Shown in pieces: positions 49,271 through 61,348 of a stretch of DNA of 64,000 nucleotides. The stretch is taken from positions 82,197 through 146,196 of the forward strand of contig VZTG01007429.1 in assembly GCA_013397845.1 (NCBI GenBank). Direction: 5' to 3'. Position numbers and translations under genes: made by a program. The notes under the pieces are model-generated. The model did not search any database, was not told the origin of the DNA, and was given only the letters and a program-made list of their open reading frames with translations. Numbering within the stretch: position 1 is the stretch's first letter; each line of letters starts with the position of its first letter. This stretch comes from Melanocharis versteri (lineage: Eukaryota; Chordata; Aves; Passeriformes; Melanocharitidae).

Positions 49271-51159
49271 GGATCTGAGAGTTTCAAGCTGTCCCTCATC
49301 CACTGCTGGTTTACCAACACAGCCCAGCTTTAATCAAAAGGAACCTGTTCTTGCCCAGAGCACTGCAGGCTCCAGACTCATCTGCCAGCCTTAAAAACCC
49401 GGCAGAGCCTGTTTTTCCTTCCTGGCCACATCCCAGAGAAGCAGGAGAGAGAGGAGACTCTGAGAGAAGGGCATCTCATGTACTGAACAGTGAGGTCGGG
49501 GAGCAAGTGGAAGAGTGCAGGAAGGAATGGCCACACAAAGGAACAGAGCTCAGGGCTCTCACACAGCTCCTCGGGCTGGGAGCCTGTCAGGTCACCCAGC
49601 CATGCTGCTCTTCCCTCTCTTCTTCCCTGTTTTGGTCACTCAGAAGCCAGGAACCACGAGGATGTGAGAAACTGAACATCACAGGCCATGAGGGAGCTGA
49701 ACTGAGTAGGGAAAGCAGCAGAAACAGGGAGCAGTTCTCCAAAAACAAAACCATATCTCACCTCCCATCAGCCACAAGGAGGGTGAGCTGAGTCTGATCC
49801 CAGGCCTGTTTGCTGCTTGTTTTAAAAATCTTCTCCTTTACAATATAATTATGCCACGTGAATGAAAGTTATCTAAATCCTGCATGATCTCTCCCCCAGG
49901 GAGCAGGGAGGGAGGCAGAAGAGGAGAATGCCATTATTTCATGATGGGATCTGAAGTAGTAGGGGATTTCCTTTCAGCTTCCAGAGGATTGAAACAAATT
50001 GAGATGCATCATCCTAATGCTTCACTGCTCGGTATTTTGACACCACATTACTGCTTAGCACCTGAAACTCATCTGATGGAAGACGTGACCACAGCCCCGC
50101 TTTCCTCCCTGCTACCAACTCCTTGTGTGCCATTCCTCATTCTCAGACTAAGAAAGAAATTAAAATCTTCTCCAACACGTTAAAGAGCGATAGGGAAAAA
50201 ATACGAAAGGAAGAAGATAAAATCTGAAGAGGCAGCAAACGGCCACAACTGAAGTACAGCATTTAAAAAGTTATCTTGTTATAAGAGCCCAGGCAAGCCT
50301 GCTGGAGGGGCAAATTTCTCCCATCAGAAGGTGAGTGCAGGTTCCCTTCTCTCCTCATATAAAGGTTTTTATATACCTTATATAAAAGTATTTCTGTTCT
50401 TGCAAATTGAAGGCTCAAGCGGCAGTTTCTCACAAAAGCTTCTCCTACCACCAGCACAAGGAAGAAATAATGTCAGAGAATAATGGTTTAGCACCACACT
50501 GGCACTACCAGCAGCTTTCCAAGAGGCAGGTTACACATGGAAGGCAGGAGACGAACTGCTAAATTCCCCTTTTCTATCCTGCAGCCCCCTCAGCAGCAAG
50601 GCAAAGAACAATTTTTCATGTTTCGCTTCAAACAAGACTGACAACACCAGGGCAGCCCCAACAGCACAATGTTTATAAGTCAGCTGAGAGATGAGAGAGG
50701 ACTTTATTTTGCCAGTCTGCCCTGATGAGAACTCTGCAGGAGCTCTCAATAGTTCAGACAGGTGGGTGACTGAGGTTCAGTGTCTGCCCTCGCAGGGTGA
50801 GCCAGGATGCCAAAATGGGGTCAAAAAAGAACTCTGCAGTGGGAAAAGAGCCCTGTTAGTGCTGCTGTGTGCACAATCCTGGTACACCGCTCCCCTGGAA
50901 ACCCTGCCAGGAAAGTTGTAGCAGTGGGAAAGGAGAGTAGGTGGCAGGTGGAGGAGCTTTCATGAAGTTGGCTTTCCTTGCCACACTGCAAAGCTCTCGT
51001 GCAGGCGGAGTTTGCTTGCTGCAGAACTTCAGTGGCCACCAGTAGCTGAAGTTTCAGGCAGGGTCACCGAAATCTGCCAGCAGAGCTGGGCTTGGCACAC
51101 TGACTCACTGCTTCAAAGCTGCAGCCTCCTGAACCAGCTTTTCCAATTGAATTACTCAC
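49271..51159. other. No gene seen; unique sequence
   Basis: A 146-codon frame (49351-49791, +) has a charged, low-information translation and no domain. No transposon is recognised. Confidence 0.4.
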
Positions 51160-51208
51160 CTGACTTTTGATAAATCTCAGTGAACTCCTTTTTGTTGTAA
51201 GGGAGAAC
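51160..51208 (-). other. Exon-like segment on the minus strand (unproven)
   Basis: Read on the minus strand, this 49-bp segment is preceded by a plausible acceptor (AATTAATTTTACAG) and followed by a consensus donor (CAG then GTGAGT). One frame is fully open and translates as VLPYNKKEFTEIYQKS, a balanced, protein-like peptide, with phase 0 at entry and one base carried over. I do not recognise the protein. A second short exon could not be linked, so this may be a real internal exon of a minus-strand gene with large introns or a chance match. Confidence 0.25.
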
Positions 51209-54200
51209 CTGTAAAATTAATTCTTCTTTGTATTACAGAAATTCTCACTGAGTCTTCCTCTGGAAAAGCTGAACACAGTGTTTATGCTGCAAGAGGGCAG
51301 CACAAACAGGGCACCTTCCTGCCCTGACAGATTTTAGACCATCAGTCCTAAATCTGAGATCTGCTTGTTGCATGTTTCTCAGCTTCACCTATCAGTGCTT
51401 TGCCTGAAAGAGATTAACCAAAAGATTGTTTGTAAATTCAGCATGGTGTGAGTTTACAAAAATCCCCAAATCATTAAGAATGTAGAAAAGGGGTTTTTAT
51501 AACATTTTAAGTAACAGCCTGATAACAAAGTTACACTTTTTGTGACTGACTCGCAGTGAACACCTCCCACTATTGTCTCAGCACTTCAGTTTCAAAAATT
51601 TCCGTGTTACTGTAACACCTGGCCTCGCTAGGTGAGCCAGATACATTCCAGACTGTTCACTAAAAGTTCATCTTACTCTGAAGAAAGACATCTCAGTAGG
51701 TGATTCGCCAGACATTGCACTGAATTCTATTTAAAACTGTGAATTCCAGTACCCCACTTTTCTGTCCTTGAAACATTTGTCTGCACAGGTGGTGCACCTG
51801 TGGTGGAATGGGGTGAAAACAGAGGGAAAATGGAAGCGTAAAGAGGTCATTCATCTTGGAAAGAAAAGAGGGAGGAAAAGAAGGAATTGGGAGTAGGTAC
51901 CATGGAAATACAAATGGTTCAAATCTCGTTTCTTTGCATAAAATATAAGCATCAGACAGGTAACATATGTGGTCTGAACCAAACGCAAATACCCAACACG
52001 CTCCATCTGCACAAGCAAACAATCCAAGCATATTTGGGATGATAGATGCAGGACTGGCAGGTATTTATCACGTAACTGTCTGGAGATTTCACTAGCAGCT
52101 AAACAGGAACACTGCTAAAAAGCACCTGCCTCCCAGCACAGAAATTTAGAAGCTCATACTCGGGAAGTTGCCCAGATTCAAACGCTGCTGCATTTGATTT
52201 TCACGCCTGTTTTACCATTACTTAAAAGACAGCCAGTTCCAAGCCACTTGACATTTGCTCTGAGAAGCCTGAGCAAACAGCCAAGGCTGGATCAGGGCGT
52301 CTCTGCAGCGTGAGCTAACAAAGAAATGGACAAACATGTCAAGCCAAAAGCCAGAAGCTCTGGGAAGTGCGTTGGGCAAGGCCGCAGCTCTTAATAGATC
52401 CAGGGAGAGAGGCTGTTAGAGTTTCACGTGGAACACAGCCCTGGCAGGGCTCATTAACATGGCAGGCAGCTTGGGCTGCTGTTGAAGGCACCTCCCATGC
52501 GTGAGGGATGGCTCTGCAGGAAAAGGACATGGGAGCAGGGGGAAAACTGGAAATTTGGCTGTCCAAAGGATCTCCCACTCTCAGAAGATGTGATGTGCAC
52601 AGCTGCCCCATGCACACTTACCCTCCTCCCAAAGCAGCAGCTTCCCAGTTGGATTAGGCTGTGGAGATGGAGAGCGTGGGGTTTATATTACAGAGCAGAG
52701 ACTCCTCACAGCTCTGTTAAAAATGCAGCCTGACCTCTGTTCTAAAGCACTTTAGGGAATCTTTGTCCCAGAGCTTGAGGAAAAGGTAGAGCTAGAAATT
52801 AAAATTGCATTAGTAGTTTCTTTGGTGGTCTGCAGAGCAGGCAGGAGAGGAGCAGGGAAAATTTTTTTGCATTTATAAGGAGTTGTATCCCCAAATTATA
52901 TACAGTGCTTTAGCATGGAAACACAGATCCACTGAAAAAAAATGTTTAAACACTTATTACTCAACAGAGAGGAAATGGCATTACTGAAAGACCTACTGCA
53001 TTAATTGCTGTTTCTAGCACCCTTGGAATCCTCTGTGTCTTTGATATCTACATAAAAGCATAAACCCCTCCTTCTTTCTGAAATAATTCTTTCAATGCAG
53101 TTTCAGATACATGAAATGTACAAAATTTGGGCACTTTTCCTTGTAGCTGCACTATTTCCAGGTGATTTCTTATTGGTACTTAGAGAGCTTTGATCTACTT
53201 TTAGCTTAAAATCAAGTTATATTCCACACATTGGTTTTATACTGAGAGGGTAGTCAGAAATTAATCCATAGACACACTATTTTACTGCTTTTGCACTGTA
53301 TTTCCTGTTTCAAGGCTAGATTGTTTTGATGGAAGGTAGCAATCATTTAAACATTAAGAACAGTCATCTTGGGGACACAGTTGTCAGATTTAAGGATCAG
53401 AAATTATACAGGCAGCTGTAAAAGGATAGGAAGTGAATAGATCAATATTACGAGGTCCAGTAATTCTTTGAAGTATTAAAGTGAAATGGGGGAACTGTTT
53501 GCAAGAACAACTTGCTGATTTAAGTTATGCACAAGCTCCAGGGGGAGGTGAGAAGCAGGTAGCAACCTCTGTAAGGTCCTGAAAAGGTTAAGGACACCTT
53601 GATCAAACAGGTTTTTGCCCGGAAGCAAGGACAGGCTGAGGAGGACTTGCAGTAGGATCCCATTGGGGCTGGAAAACAGAACAGCCCTGGCAGCCACTCC
53701 AGGAGAATCACTGGGAGAGCATTTGTAGGGAACAGACCCCTGAGATTACACAACCCTTTGGAGGGTCCTGGCAGCACCCTCCATGCCTCTATTGACATTC
53801 AGGGAGTGAGCAGCCCATCAGTGAATTAATCCTCCATTTCCATCAGGCAGTTCAGCGTGTTTATGAGCAAAGCCCTGAGCACACAGTAACATTCTGCTTG
53901 AAACCAGTCCTGAGAGAATCTGGCACTGTTTGGAAGCATTTGGTCAATGGCTTTCGGGGCTCGTTCTGCATGCAGAGGAGGCAGGAGCATCCCAACACAG
54001 TAACCACAGCATGGGCTCCCCATAAGAACGTGGATATCTGAAAGCAAGCCCAGGATGCCACAACCCCACCAGCTTGGAGATCTACTGGGAATTCAAATTA
54101 ATTCAGGAGAAGGAAGACAGCTCACAGAGAGTCAGAGCAGTCCAAAGCTCAGCTAAAAAAGCTGCACACAGAGTTGCACAAAGTTCCCTATTCCACTTTG

Positions 54201-56070
54201 AATTCCAAGCAGAGACGTGAGAGTGTCATTTGTTGTGTGGGAAGAGTGATCCATTCACGTCATTGTTCATCCCAGCCAACTCTAAGCTCGCAGTACAGGT
54301 GAGTTAAATTCTTAATCTAAGGTGACTTTATGCATTTCACTGGGATTTCAAAATCCAGCCTGTAGACCTCAGCATTCCAAATGTGTCCAAAAAAAAGTTA
54401 CTTGGTTCAGTGATTTTTCTAGGACACAGACACTTAAGGTTGCAGCATAAAAGTTTAGAACCTTTAATCATTTTGTGGTTCTTTGAACACAACAAAGCAA
54501 CTCCCCTTCATTGTTCAAGTCCAAACCAACAATCCAGATTTCTCTTCCAGTCCCACTTGAGGATAAACTTAGCTAGACACGCCTTTTTGTCTGCCTTTGG
54601 AAGGTAACTTTCTATCAGCTAACAGAAATCTAGTAAGATTATTTAATGAATTGAGAGAACTGCTTTTGGTTGATTTTCTTGGTTCTGTTATTTCCCAACC
54701 CAGTCTTTGTTGACAGCCCATAGCAGGGTCTGCTAAGACCCTGGATCCTGGCATGAATCTGAAGAAAGTTTCAGCTCAGAGCACTCCTAAAGGAGGTGGG
54801 AATGCCCCAGCCTGGTTCTGTTGTACCAGGTAATGGAGGGTACACTGGGAGGGGGAGATCACTTGAAGGAACACGGTCCTAGGCAAACAGCCATGCTGGC
54901 TATCCCAGAGCAGTGCAAAGGCAGGATCATCCACCTCACGTGTTTAGGCACTGCCTTCTGGTGCTCCAGAGCCTTGGCACATCTGAAATTCAAATTAGAA
55001 GCCTCTGATTTGAAAGGTTTGTCAAAGCCTTGGTCTGGTTCTCAGCAGTGCTTTAGTCCCGACCAGATTTAAGGTAGCATTTGCAATTCAAACCATCTCA
55101 AGGCAATGACAATCCTTACAGGGAGGGGAAGCTTTCCTTTCCTACATTTCCTAGCAGAATATGGTATCCTAAATTAGCAAAAGCAAGACAAAGTGTGGAA
55201 GGTCTCCGTGGGAGAGAGGTTACCCTACTTGTTTCAGATTTCAGCTGAGAGGTTCCAACACCAGGTAACCTCGGCTCCTGTACTTTCTGTGCAGTGAACA
55301 CAGCAGCTCCACCTGAGCTGCTTGCAGCGATAACTCTCCTCACTTTGCATAATGAGGTCCCATCTATAGCCCTAGAAGTTGTTTAACCCCCAACAGTGAC
55401 TTATTCCAGGCTATCAGCCAAGTGAATGCCTAAGTGGAATATATGTACAATGATCATCACCGGCTAGCATTCATCTTGTCTCAGAAATTGTTTAGGGCAG
55501 AGAGGTTAAGAAGAATAGAGTGCAGGCTTAAAAAAGATTTGTTTCTAAGAGACATTTCACTAGATTCATCCAATTTAGTTAAGAAACGGAGGTTAGGGGA
55601 ATGCCTTTTAGGAGCTATTGTCTCAGGGTAATTTAACACACAGGTTTTCAAAAGAGGACAGCAGTTAAGCAAAGTTGCAGTTCAGTCAGATAAGAAACTC
55701 TCTCATTAGTATGGAATAGATCTAAGCACCTCAGAACAGCTGTCAGCCCCTTCACAAGGGAAGGCAGGTCCCATTCCCCTTCCCTTCAGACTCTATAAGC
55801 CAAGAGCTTCTCAAGGGTCCTGGCATAGCACAGACTTACCAGCTAGTCTGAAAATACCCCTGGAAGTGAGGAGGGAAAGATCTTGATCTAGATAAGGCAA
55901 TTAGAACTGGCTTAGACAAAACTCACTGATCAGACAGGCATTGTTCTACAACAGTGCCACTCAGCATTCCCATCCTAAGAGGCAGAAGTCTTCAGGAACA
56001 GAACTCCCAGTTCTGAGGCTGAGCACAGTCACACCCTTCTCCCCAGGCAAAGAACCAGCAGATCTGCTTG
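51209..56070. other. No gene seen; unique sequence
   Basis: About 4.9 kb without a recognisable gene. AT-rich portions occur at 52740-53480. A charged 65-codon frame at 55434-55631 (+) has no recognisable domain. Several isolated splice-like signals (donors near 54300 on + and 55837 on -) lack convincing partners. Confidence 0.4.
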
Positions 56071-56148
56071 GGGTGTTTAGAATGGCATGAGGCCCTTAAT
56101 TGGGTTAATTGGGTTTCACCTGCAGCAGGTGGGTGTTTAGAGCACCTG
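56071..56148. promoter_or_regulatory. Compact paired-site cluster (forkhead-like, homeodomain, E-box)
   Basis: GGGTGTTTAGA occurs twice, at 56071-56081 and 56131-56141, exactly 60 bp apart. Between them lie two tandem TTAATTGGG units (56096-56104, 56105-56113) and CACCTGCAGCAGGTG (56117-56131), a near-perfect palindrome containing two E-boxes. A third E-box CACCTG is at 56143-56148. TGTTTA resembles a forkhead core. The density of repeated sites in 78 bp points to a regulatory module; activity is inferred. Confidence 0.38.
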
Positions 56149-57546
56149 CTCAGACAGGAAACGTGACCCTGTGTGTGGAGGGGAAGGTGCACACCGAGTG
56201 GCTTTCCCCAAAACACCAACAGCAGATGCTAACCAAGGCACAGAAGCCCTTTAAAAAGGTGTTTTAAATGTATTTGTTTCAATGTGCTGGTGTTTTCAGT
56301 CACGTGCATTTCAACGAGATTCCAGATTTGGATTAATGAGGGGGAAATCTGGGAGGCAGGAAGGAATGGGAAGGGAAGACAAGCCTGGACTTTGCCGAGG
56401 GGCCTCAATTCTCTGGAGAAAGGAGCCAGCAGGAAGCTCCTGAGTCCAGCAAAGCCCCTCTGCCTGGAACAGCTGCACGACAGGGACAGGCTGGGCCCTG
56501 ATTCTTTCCCCTGCAGGGAAGGACCTGGTGGTCCTGACAGCAACAGAGCGAACATGGAGTTATTGGCTGGAGACACACAGAAGCCAAGTAGCAGCTCCTC
56601 AGTTATCCACAAAACCCTTCAGAAAGAAAAAGGACCTCCATTTCACTGAAAGGACAGGGATAAGATATCCCAGGCAGCAATAAATCGGCCTCCCCCAATG
56701 TGCTCTGAGGAATTACAGAAACAAATCGCCCCAGAAGCAGCATTTGCAGATAGGTCAGAGGTTCTGCATTCGCTTTGGCTCTGTTTATATCCCATTTCCC
56801 GTGCCCCGGAGTGACACGAGTGAGACAGAGGCATTGTGACACCCCTTGCACCCTCCAGACAGGGAAAGGCAGCACTTTGCCATCATTAGGACTCGCTCCT
56901 GCTGCTCCTGCAGGAACCCAAACCCCCGGTTCCAGCACTGGCATCGCGGTGCGGGGGCTTTGAGCAGAAGCAACAGCAAATAGCCCATCCCAAGGGAGCT
57001 ATTCCCTGCATAAATAGCTGCATAAACAGCTCTGCAGTGACACTCACAGTCTGGCTCTGGAGACTTTTATTTCTCCAGTTTCTAATGAGGACCGGTTTAA
57101 TTTTTTTTTAACATCCCGTCTCCCCAATAAAAGTCATCTCCAATGTGGAATTGGCTCGGAGAATTGCAGTTCCTTGATCATAAGTGCTTTCAAGTGATGT
57201 GGCAGGGTGATCAACGTGAAGGTTGGATTAAGGTTTAGACTGCAGCTTTTGGGAGTCATACAAGTCACTAATTACACATCCAGCCCTCAGCATGGCAATG
57301 GGGAACATCACAGAACTACTTCAGGGAAGATTCAAAGAGAAATAACACAGTTTAGCACTAAAGTAAGAAAGGTCCTGTGACATTAAAAAGCAGAATTTCC
57401 CTCCAAGCAGAGGTTTGTCTATGCCTCCTGAGCTCTGTTAAAACCCAGACATGACAACTCCTGAATGTGCTGAAGAACCCAGGCCAAGAGCTGGGGTCTG
57501 CAGAAGTCACCTTGTAACTGAATTTCCATTTGCCTTCCAAAACACG
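56149..57546. other. No gene seen; unique sequence
   Basis: Overlapping frames on both strands (56229-56612 on -, 56284-56649 on +) are mirror openings without domains. CTGCATAAATAG is followed directly by CTGCATAAACAG at 57006-57029, a two-copy 12-bp tandem repeat. Confidence 0.4.
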
Positions 57547-57572
57547 GTCTTGGGCTGTGGAAAGCCCAAGAC
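57547..57572. repeat. Perfect 10-bp inverted repeat (hairpin)
   Basis: GTCTTGGGCT (57547-57556) and its exact complement AGCCCAAGAC (57563-57572) are separated by the 6-base loop GTGGAA. A CATTTAGCTAA direct repeat follows at 57581-57591 and 57597-57607. The structure could be a binding-site dimer, an RNA hairpin or coincidence; no T-run or precursor-length stem supports a terminator or microRNA call. Confidence 0.75.
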
Positions 57573-58149
57573 TACTATTTCATTTAGCTAATATTCCATT
57601 TAGCTAAAGAGATCCCTCAGCTTCCCTGGGCAGGACAAAACGGAGCGAGTGTCATTATTGCTCCTCAGGTATCAGGGTGAGATTAGATCTGCAATCAGGC
57701 ACAGCTCAGCCCCCCATCGCAGCCAGCAGGGCACAACCGATATTGGATTTGTTGAGGAGTTTCTTTCCTTTCACTCTGGGTGTGTGACACCAGGCCAGAC
57801 CAGCTGTGGAGTGCAGATGTGACAGATGTGGCTTGAAAGAACCCGGGGAAGTGCACAGCAGCCTGGGACTGCTCTGTACTGAAGAACAGAGATTCTCTGG
57901 GACACAACAAGAAGTTAAAGCTGCTCAGCCCTGTCTGTTGTACCCAGCTGCCACTTGGAACAAGGAACAAACAGAGAAGAGAAGTTGGGAATTGGAAGCC
58001 TGCAAGATTCCTGGCTGTTAAGAGAATGAACAGTGATTTGCACCCCAAAACCAAGCGCAGATCCAAGGGGACAATTCAAGGTAGGCACCAATTAATTGCA
58101 CCATTTTCTTCCTGGTCACAGGTGTTCCTTTGCAGGACTGAAAGTGTTT
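57573..58149. other. No gene seen; unique sequence
   Basis: Contains the CATTTAGCTAA direct repeat (57581-57607) and short open frames on both strands without domains. Confidence 0.4.
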
Positions 58150-58470
58150 TAATAAAATGCTGTTTGCATTCAAAAATAGCCTTTTCATCAGTAGCCTTGA
58201 AGACTTTCCAAAATAAAAAAAAATGTTTTATAGTCTGTCTTGAAAACGTTGATGATTTTCTGAAATTATTTTGGATGTCTCAAAGAATGGTATCAGAATG
58301 ATCTCTGGTTTTAGCAACAGTCATTGCCTGACAAGGTCAGTTTAAAAAAATCAACTGTGGTTTCAATTTCATTCTAAAGTATTCAAAGCTAAAATTTTCA
58401 ATCAAAATTTTGAAAATAGTCTTCTCCCGGCAAGCAGAAATAACAAATTAATTTGGGAAATGCTCTGAAA
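58150..58470. other. AT-rich tract with TTTTGAAAA inverted motifs
   Basis: Includes ATTTTCAA (58394-58401) and its complement TTGAAAAT (58410-58417), plus TCTTGAAAAC and TTTTCTGAAATTATTTTGG strings. The texture matches the AT-rich tracts near 18.5, 20.0 and 22.7 kb, which may be members of one decayed dispersed repeat. Confidence 0.35.
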
Positions 58471-58570
58471 CAAACTCCCCCAAAAATATCTGCCAAGCTT
58501 TTATTTTAGATTTCCTTTGTTTTCCAAAATTAGGTGTCATCTTTCAATCAGCACCACCCCAGAGGATGAG

Positions 58571-58900
58571 ATTTGTGTTCACTACCCTGGCATGTGTAAT
58601 GATGCCAGGATAATTTGCAGCAGATGTACATTTGGGGAGAAATTATTTTCCTCAGAATCTATTTGTGTGGGAGGATGAAGTATGGTTATAATGAAGGTGC
58701 TGTGGGAGCTGAATGACTTTGCATCTCAAGTACAGGTGCACTTGGGTGTAACTTAAACATAGTTTGCAATCTCTCTAAATGGAGCATTTATAGCCAATTA
58801 CACTTGTCATTCACCTTGCAAATACCTCTATCTAATTTAACAGCATATGCAGCAAGCAGAAAAATAAAGGATATTCTATTAGGTGCCAGCAGAATAGAGG
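58571..58900. promoter_or_regulatory. Candidate conserved non-coding tract
   Basis: AT-rich and CpG-poor, with GGATAATTTGC, GAAATTATTTTCC, CTTTGCATCTC, AGCCAATTACAC and CTAATTTAACAGC strings that include POU- and homeodomain-type cores. No coding frame, no known repeat. One of the better enhancer-like textures in the right half of the window, but conservation is untested. Confidence 0.28.
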
Positions 58901-61099
58901 TGGAGGTACCAGCTCTGCGTCTGACACATGTTTGGCAGATTTCTGAACCGAAATAGAATGGATTCAGAGCATGGCCTCCAATGCCCTTATTCTCCCTGCA
59001 TCAGAAGCCTCCTGTCAAATGTAATTTCCTCCAGGAAGACATATATCTAGCTGAGATTTTCCAAAACCTGTCCAAGTGATTTGGACACTCACTTCTCATT
59101 AGTATTAACAGCAAATGAGCATGAGCATCTCCTCAATGCCTTTGGAAATCTCTGACACATTTTTATTTTGGTGGCTGTTAAATGACTCTTTGGGCAATCT
59201 GCACTAGAAATGACAAATTTCACATTTGTTTTCCTGCACTCGGATATTCCTAATGTCTGTGTACCAAATGTCAAAATTTTCCCTCAAAAAGACAGCTGAG
59301 ATGTGGTGAGAGGGAGGGCAGAGAGACTTTTGCTGTGTTTGGATTAAAGGACAAAGTTCACATTCCAAAACTGTCTCCTCCACAGAGGGTTGCATAGACC
59401 AATTTTAGGATAATACCACATTCATTGTCATCTTTTTGTCACTGCCCTAGGCAGGGATGTCACTGCAATGGGAGCAGGGATGCAGAGGAGTTCCATGGCT
59501 CTGTGTCACAGGCACAGAATCACAGGCAGTGCCCTGGAGAATGGAACAGGAGGGGAGGGAAGGGAAGGTGAACCTCTGTGGGAACACCTGGTCCGTGCCC
59601 TGCAGCAGGGAACAGCTGCTCCTCTGAGATCCAGATTTTCAGTGTTACTCCTTAGATCACATCCAGTCCCTGTTACTGTTCCAGGAACTGAAGAACAGCA
59701 AATTATTTTTTAACTGACAATAGATTATATTCTCCCCTTTCCCCACCAAACTGAGGGACAGAGAGAGGCTTGGAAGAGATTTCATTCCTGTTATACCCAG
59801 TTTCCACTTTAACCCCCACACAAGGCAGAAGAAAGCCTTGCAGGCCACTTCTCCAACCAAAACACTGCAAAACCCCTTCAGACTTCATGGAGCTTTTCCT
59901 TTCCAAGCCCTCCCTAACACAGTCAGACTTACCAATGAACATAAATGCAAATAAGTGACGAACACTGAGCTCTACGAATCCATTTTATGTGGCTTCTTGA
60001 TCTGTTATTTAACTGACATCCCTTCCCTTTTTGCCAAATGTAGTGTATGTATATATGTCTGTTTCCTATAATCTTTTCCATTTCTCTTATCGCTTGTATT
60101 TTAATAAACCACATGTACAGATTCAGTATCTTCTTTAGCAGCCAGAGAGGGAGATATATTTGTTCATTGGGGTTATTAAAATTCTAAATATCTCCCTCCT
60201 TTTATTTGATTTTAGTGAGATTCCAGACATTTTCTCAGTACCAAGAAGATTGGATTCATTGGAATATAAATCTGACAGAAGTCTTGCAAGGAAACTTTAA
60301 TTTTAGTTCAAACTCCATTAATTTAAGATATCCCTAGGAGATGTGGACAAGGTGAACCATTTTATGAACAATTTTCAACCCTAGTTTAAGATGAAGTTAA
60401 ATGGGGGTTTTTTGCTTCTTAACACTGAGGAAAAAACCCAAAAAACAAAACTTGAGACCATTATTTTGCTTTCATATATATCTTAACTCCTGATGGCCAC
60501 TTGGCTTAAGCAAGGACAGACTTAAACCTTTAAATCTTACATTTTTTTTGCATTATCTTCCTGGTATTAGTGGAATAAACTACTTAAAACAGAGTTCTGC
60601 TTTCCTGGGGGCGTCTCTACTGGTCTGTCATTGCTGCCTTTTACATAGAGAGCACATTATGTTAAGAGGCTCAGCTCAGCAATTCCAGTATTTGCTACCA
60701 AGGGAGACTCCAGCAGTGATTTCTCCCTGATCCTTTGCAAAGCAGCAGTGATTTGTCTCCTGGTTTTCCCTCAGTGAACTCAGTGTCCTGTGGTTTTGTG
60801 GATATATTCACTGGATATATTATTCTACTCACAGCTGTTTGAAAGTACATCTGGCCAAAGGGGGAGTTGGAGGAGTTTATTCCAATAAGACTCTAAAACC
60901 CAAAGTCATTTTAATGATTCCCCTTGCACACAAACCTTCCCACTCACAATAAGAACTGTGCAATTTCAGGGGAAGAAAGTGCTTGCAGGGAACACTTAGG
61001 AGCAGTGACCAAAATCCGGGCCTGATGGGCCGCTTGAAACTTTCCTATCACTTCCTAATGTCATCTCAGAGCTGTTAGCCACAAAAAAGACGACCAGAT
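58901..61099. other. No gene seen; unique sequence
   Basis: AT-rich overall with short open frames only. A reverse octamer ATGCAAAT is present at 59945-59952. No repeat is recognised until the CR1 fragment. Confidence 0.4.
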
Positions 61100-61348
61100 C
61101 AAACTGAAAGAGGGTAGATTTACATTAGATATTGGGAAGGAATTGTTCTCTGTGAGGGTGGAGAGGCCCTGGCACAGGCTGCCCAGAGAAGCTGTGGCTG
61201 CCCCTGGATCCCCGGAAATGTCCAAGGCCAGGTTGGACAGGGCTTGGAGCAACCTGGGACGGTGGAAGGTGTCCCTGCCCATGGCAGGGGGTGGTACTGG
61301 ATGAGCTTTAAGGTCCTTTCCAACCCAAACAATTCTCTGATTCTATGA
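61100..61348 (+). mobile_element. CR1 LINE 3'-end fragment
   Basis: This is the diagnostic tail of the avian/reptilian CR1 non-LTR retrotransposon in sense orientation. It starts at AAACTGAAAGAGGGTAGATT, passes through the conserved blocks GAGGGTGGAGAGGC, TGCCCAGAGAAGCTGTGG, AAGGCCAGGTTGGACAGGG and GTGTCCCTGCCCATGGCAGG, then TTTAAGGTCCTTTCCAACCC, and ends in the 8-bp-type tail ATTCTCTGATTCTATGA. CR1 copies are typically 5'-truncated; only the end of the reverse-transcriptase frame region and the 3' UTR remain here, with no coding capacity. Divergence looks moderate. It is the clearest evidence that the host is a bird or close relative. Confidence 0.95.

Noticed and set aside
51916..51927. GGTTCAAATCTC, resembling a tRNA B box
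   Set aside because: No acceptor stem or A box upstream; only a chance match.
2948..59952. Perfect octamers (ATTTGCAT or its complement) at 2948, 6358, 14742, 32976 and 59945 as a set
   Set aside because: A few are expected by chance in 64 kb on two strands; only those inside motif-dense tracts were mentioned, and no claim is made from their number.
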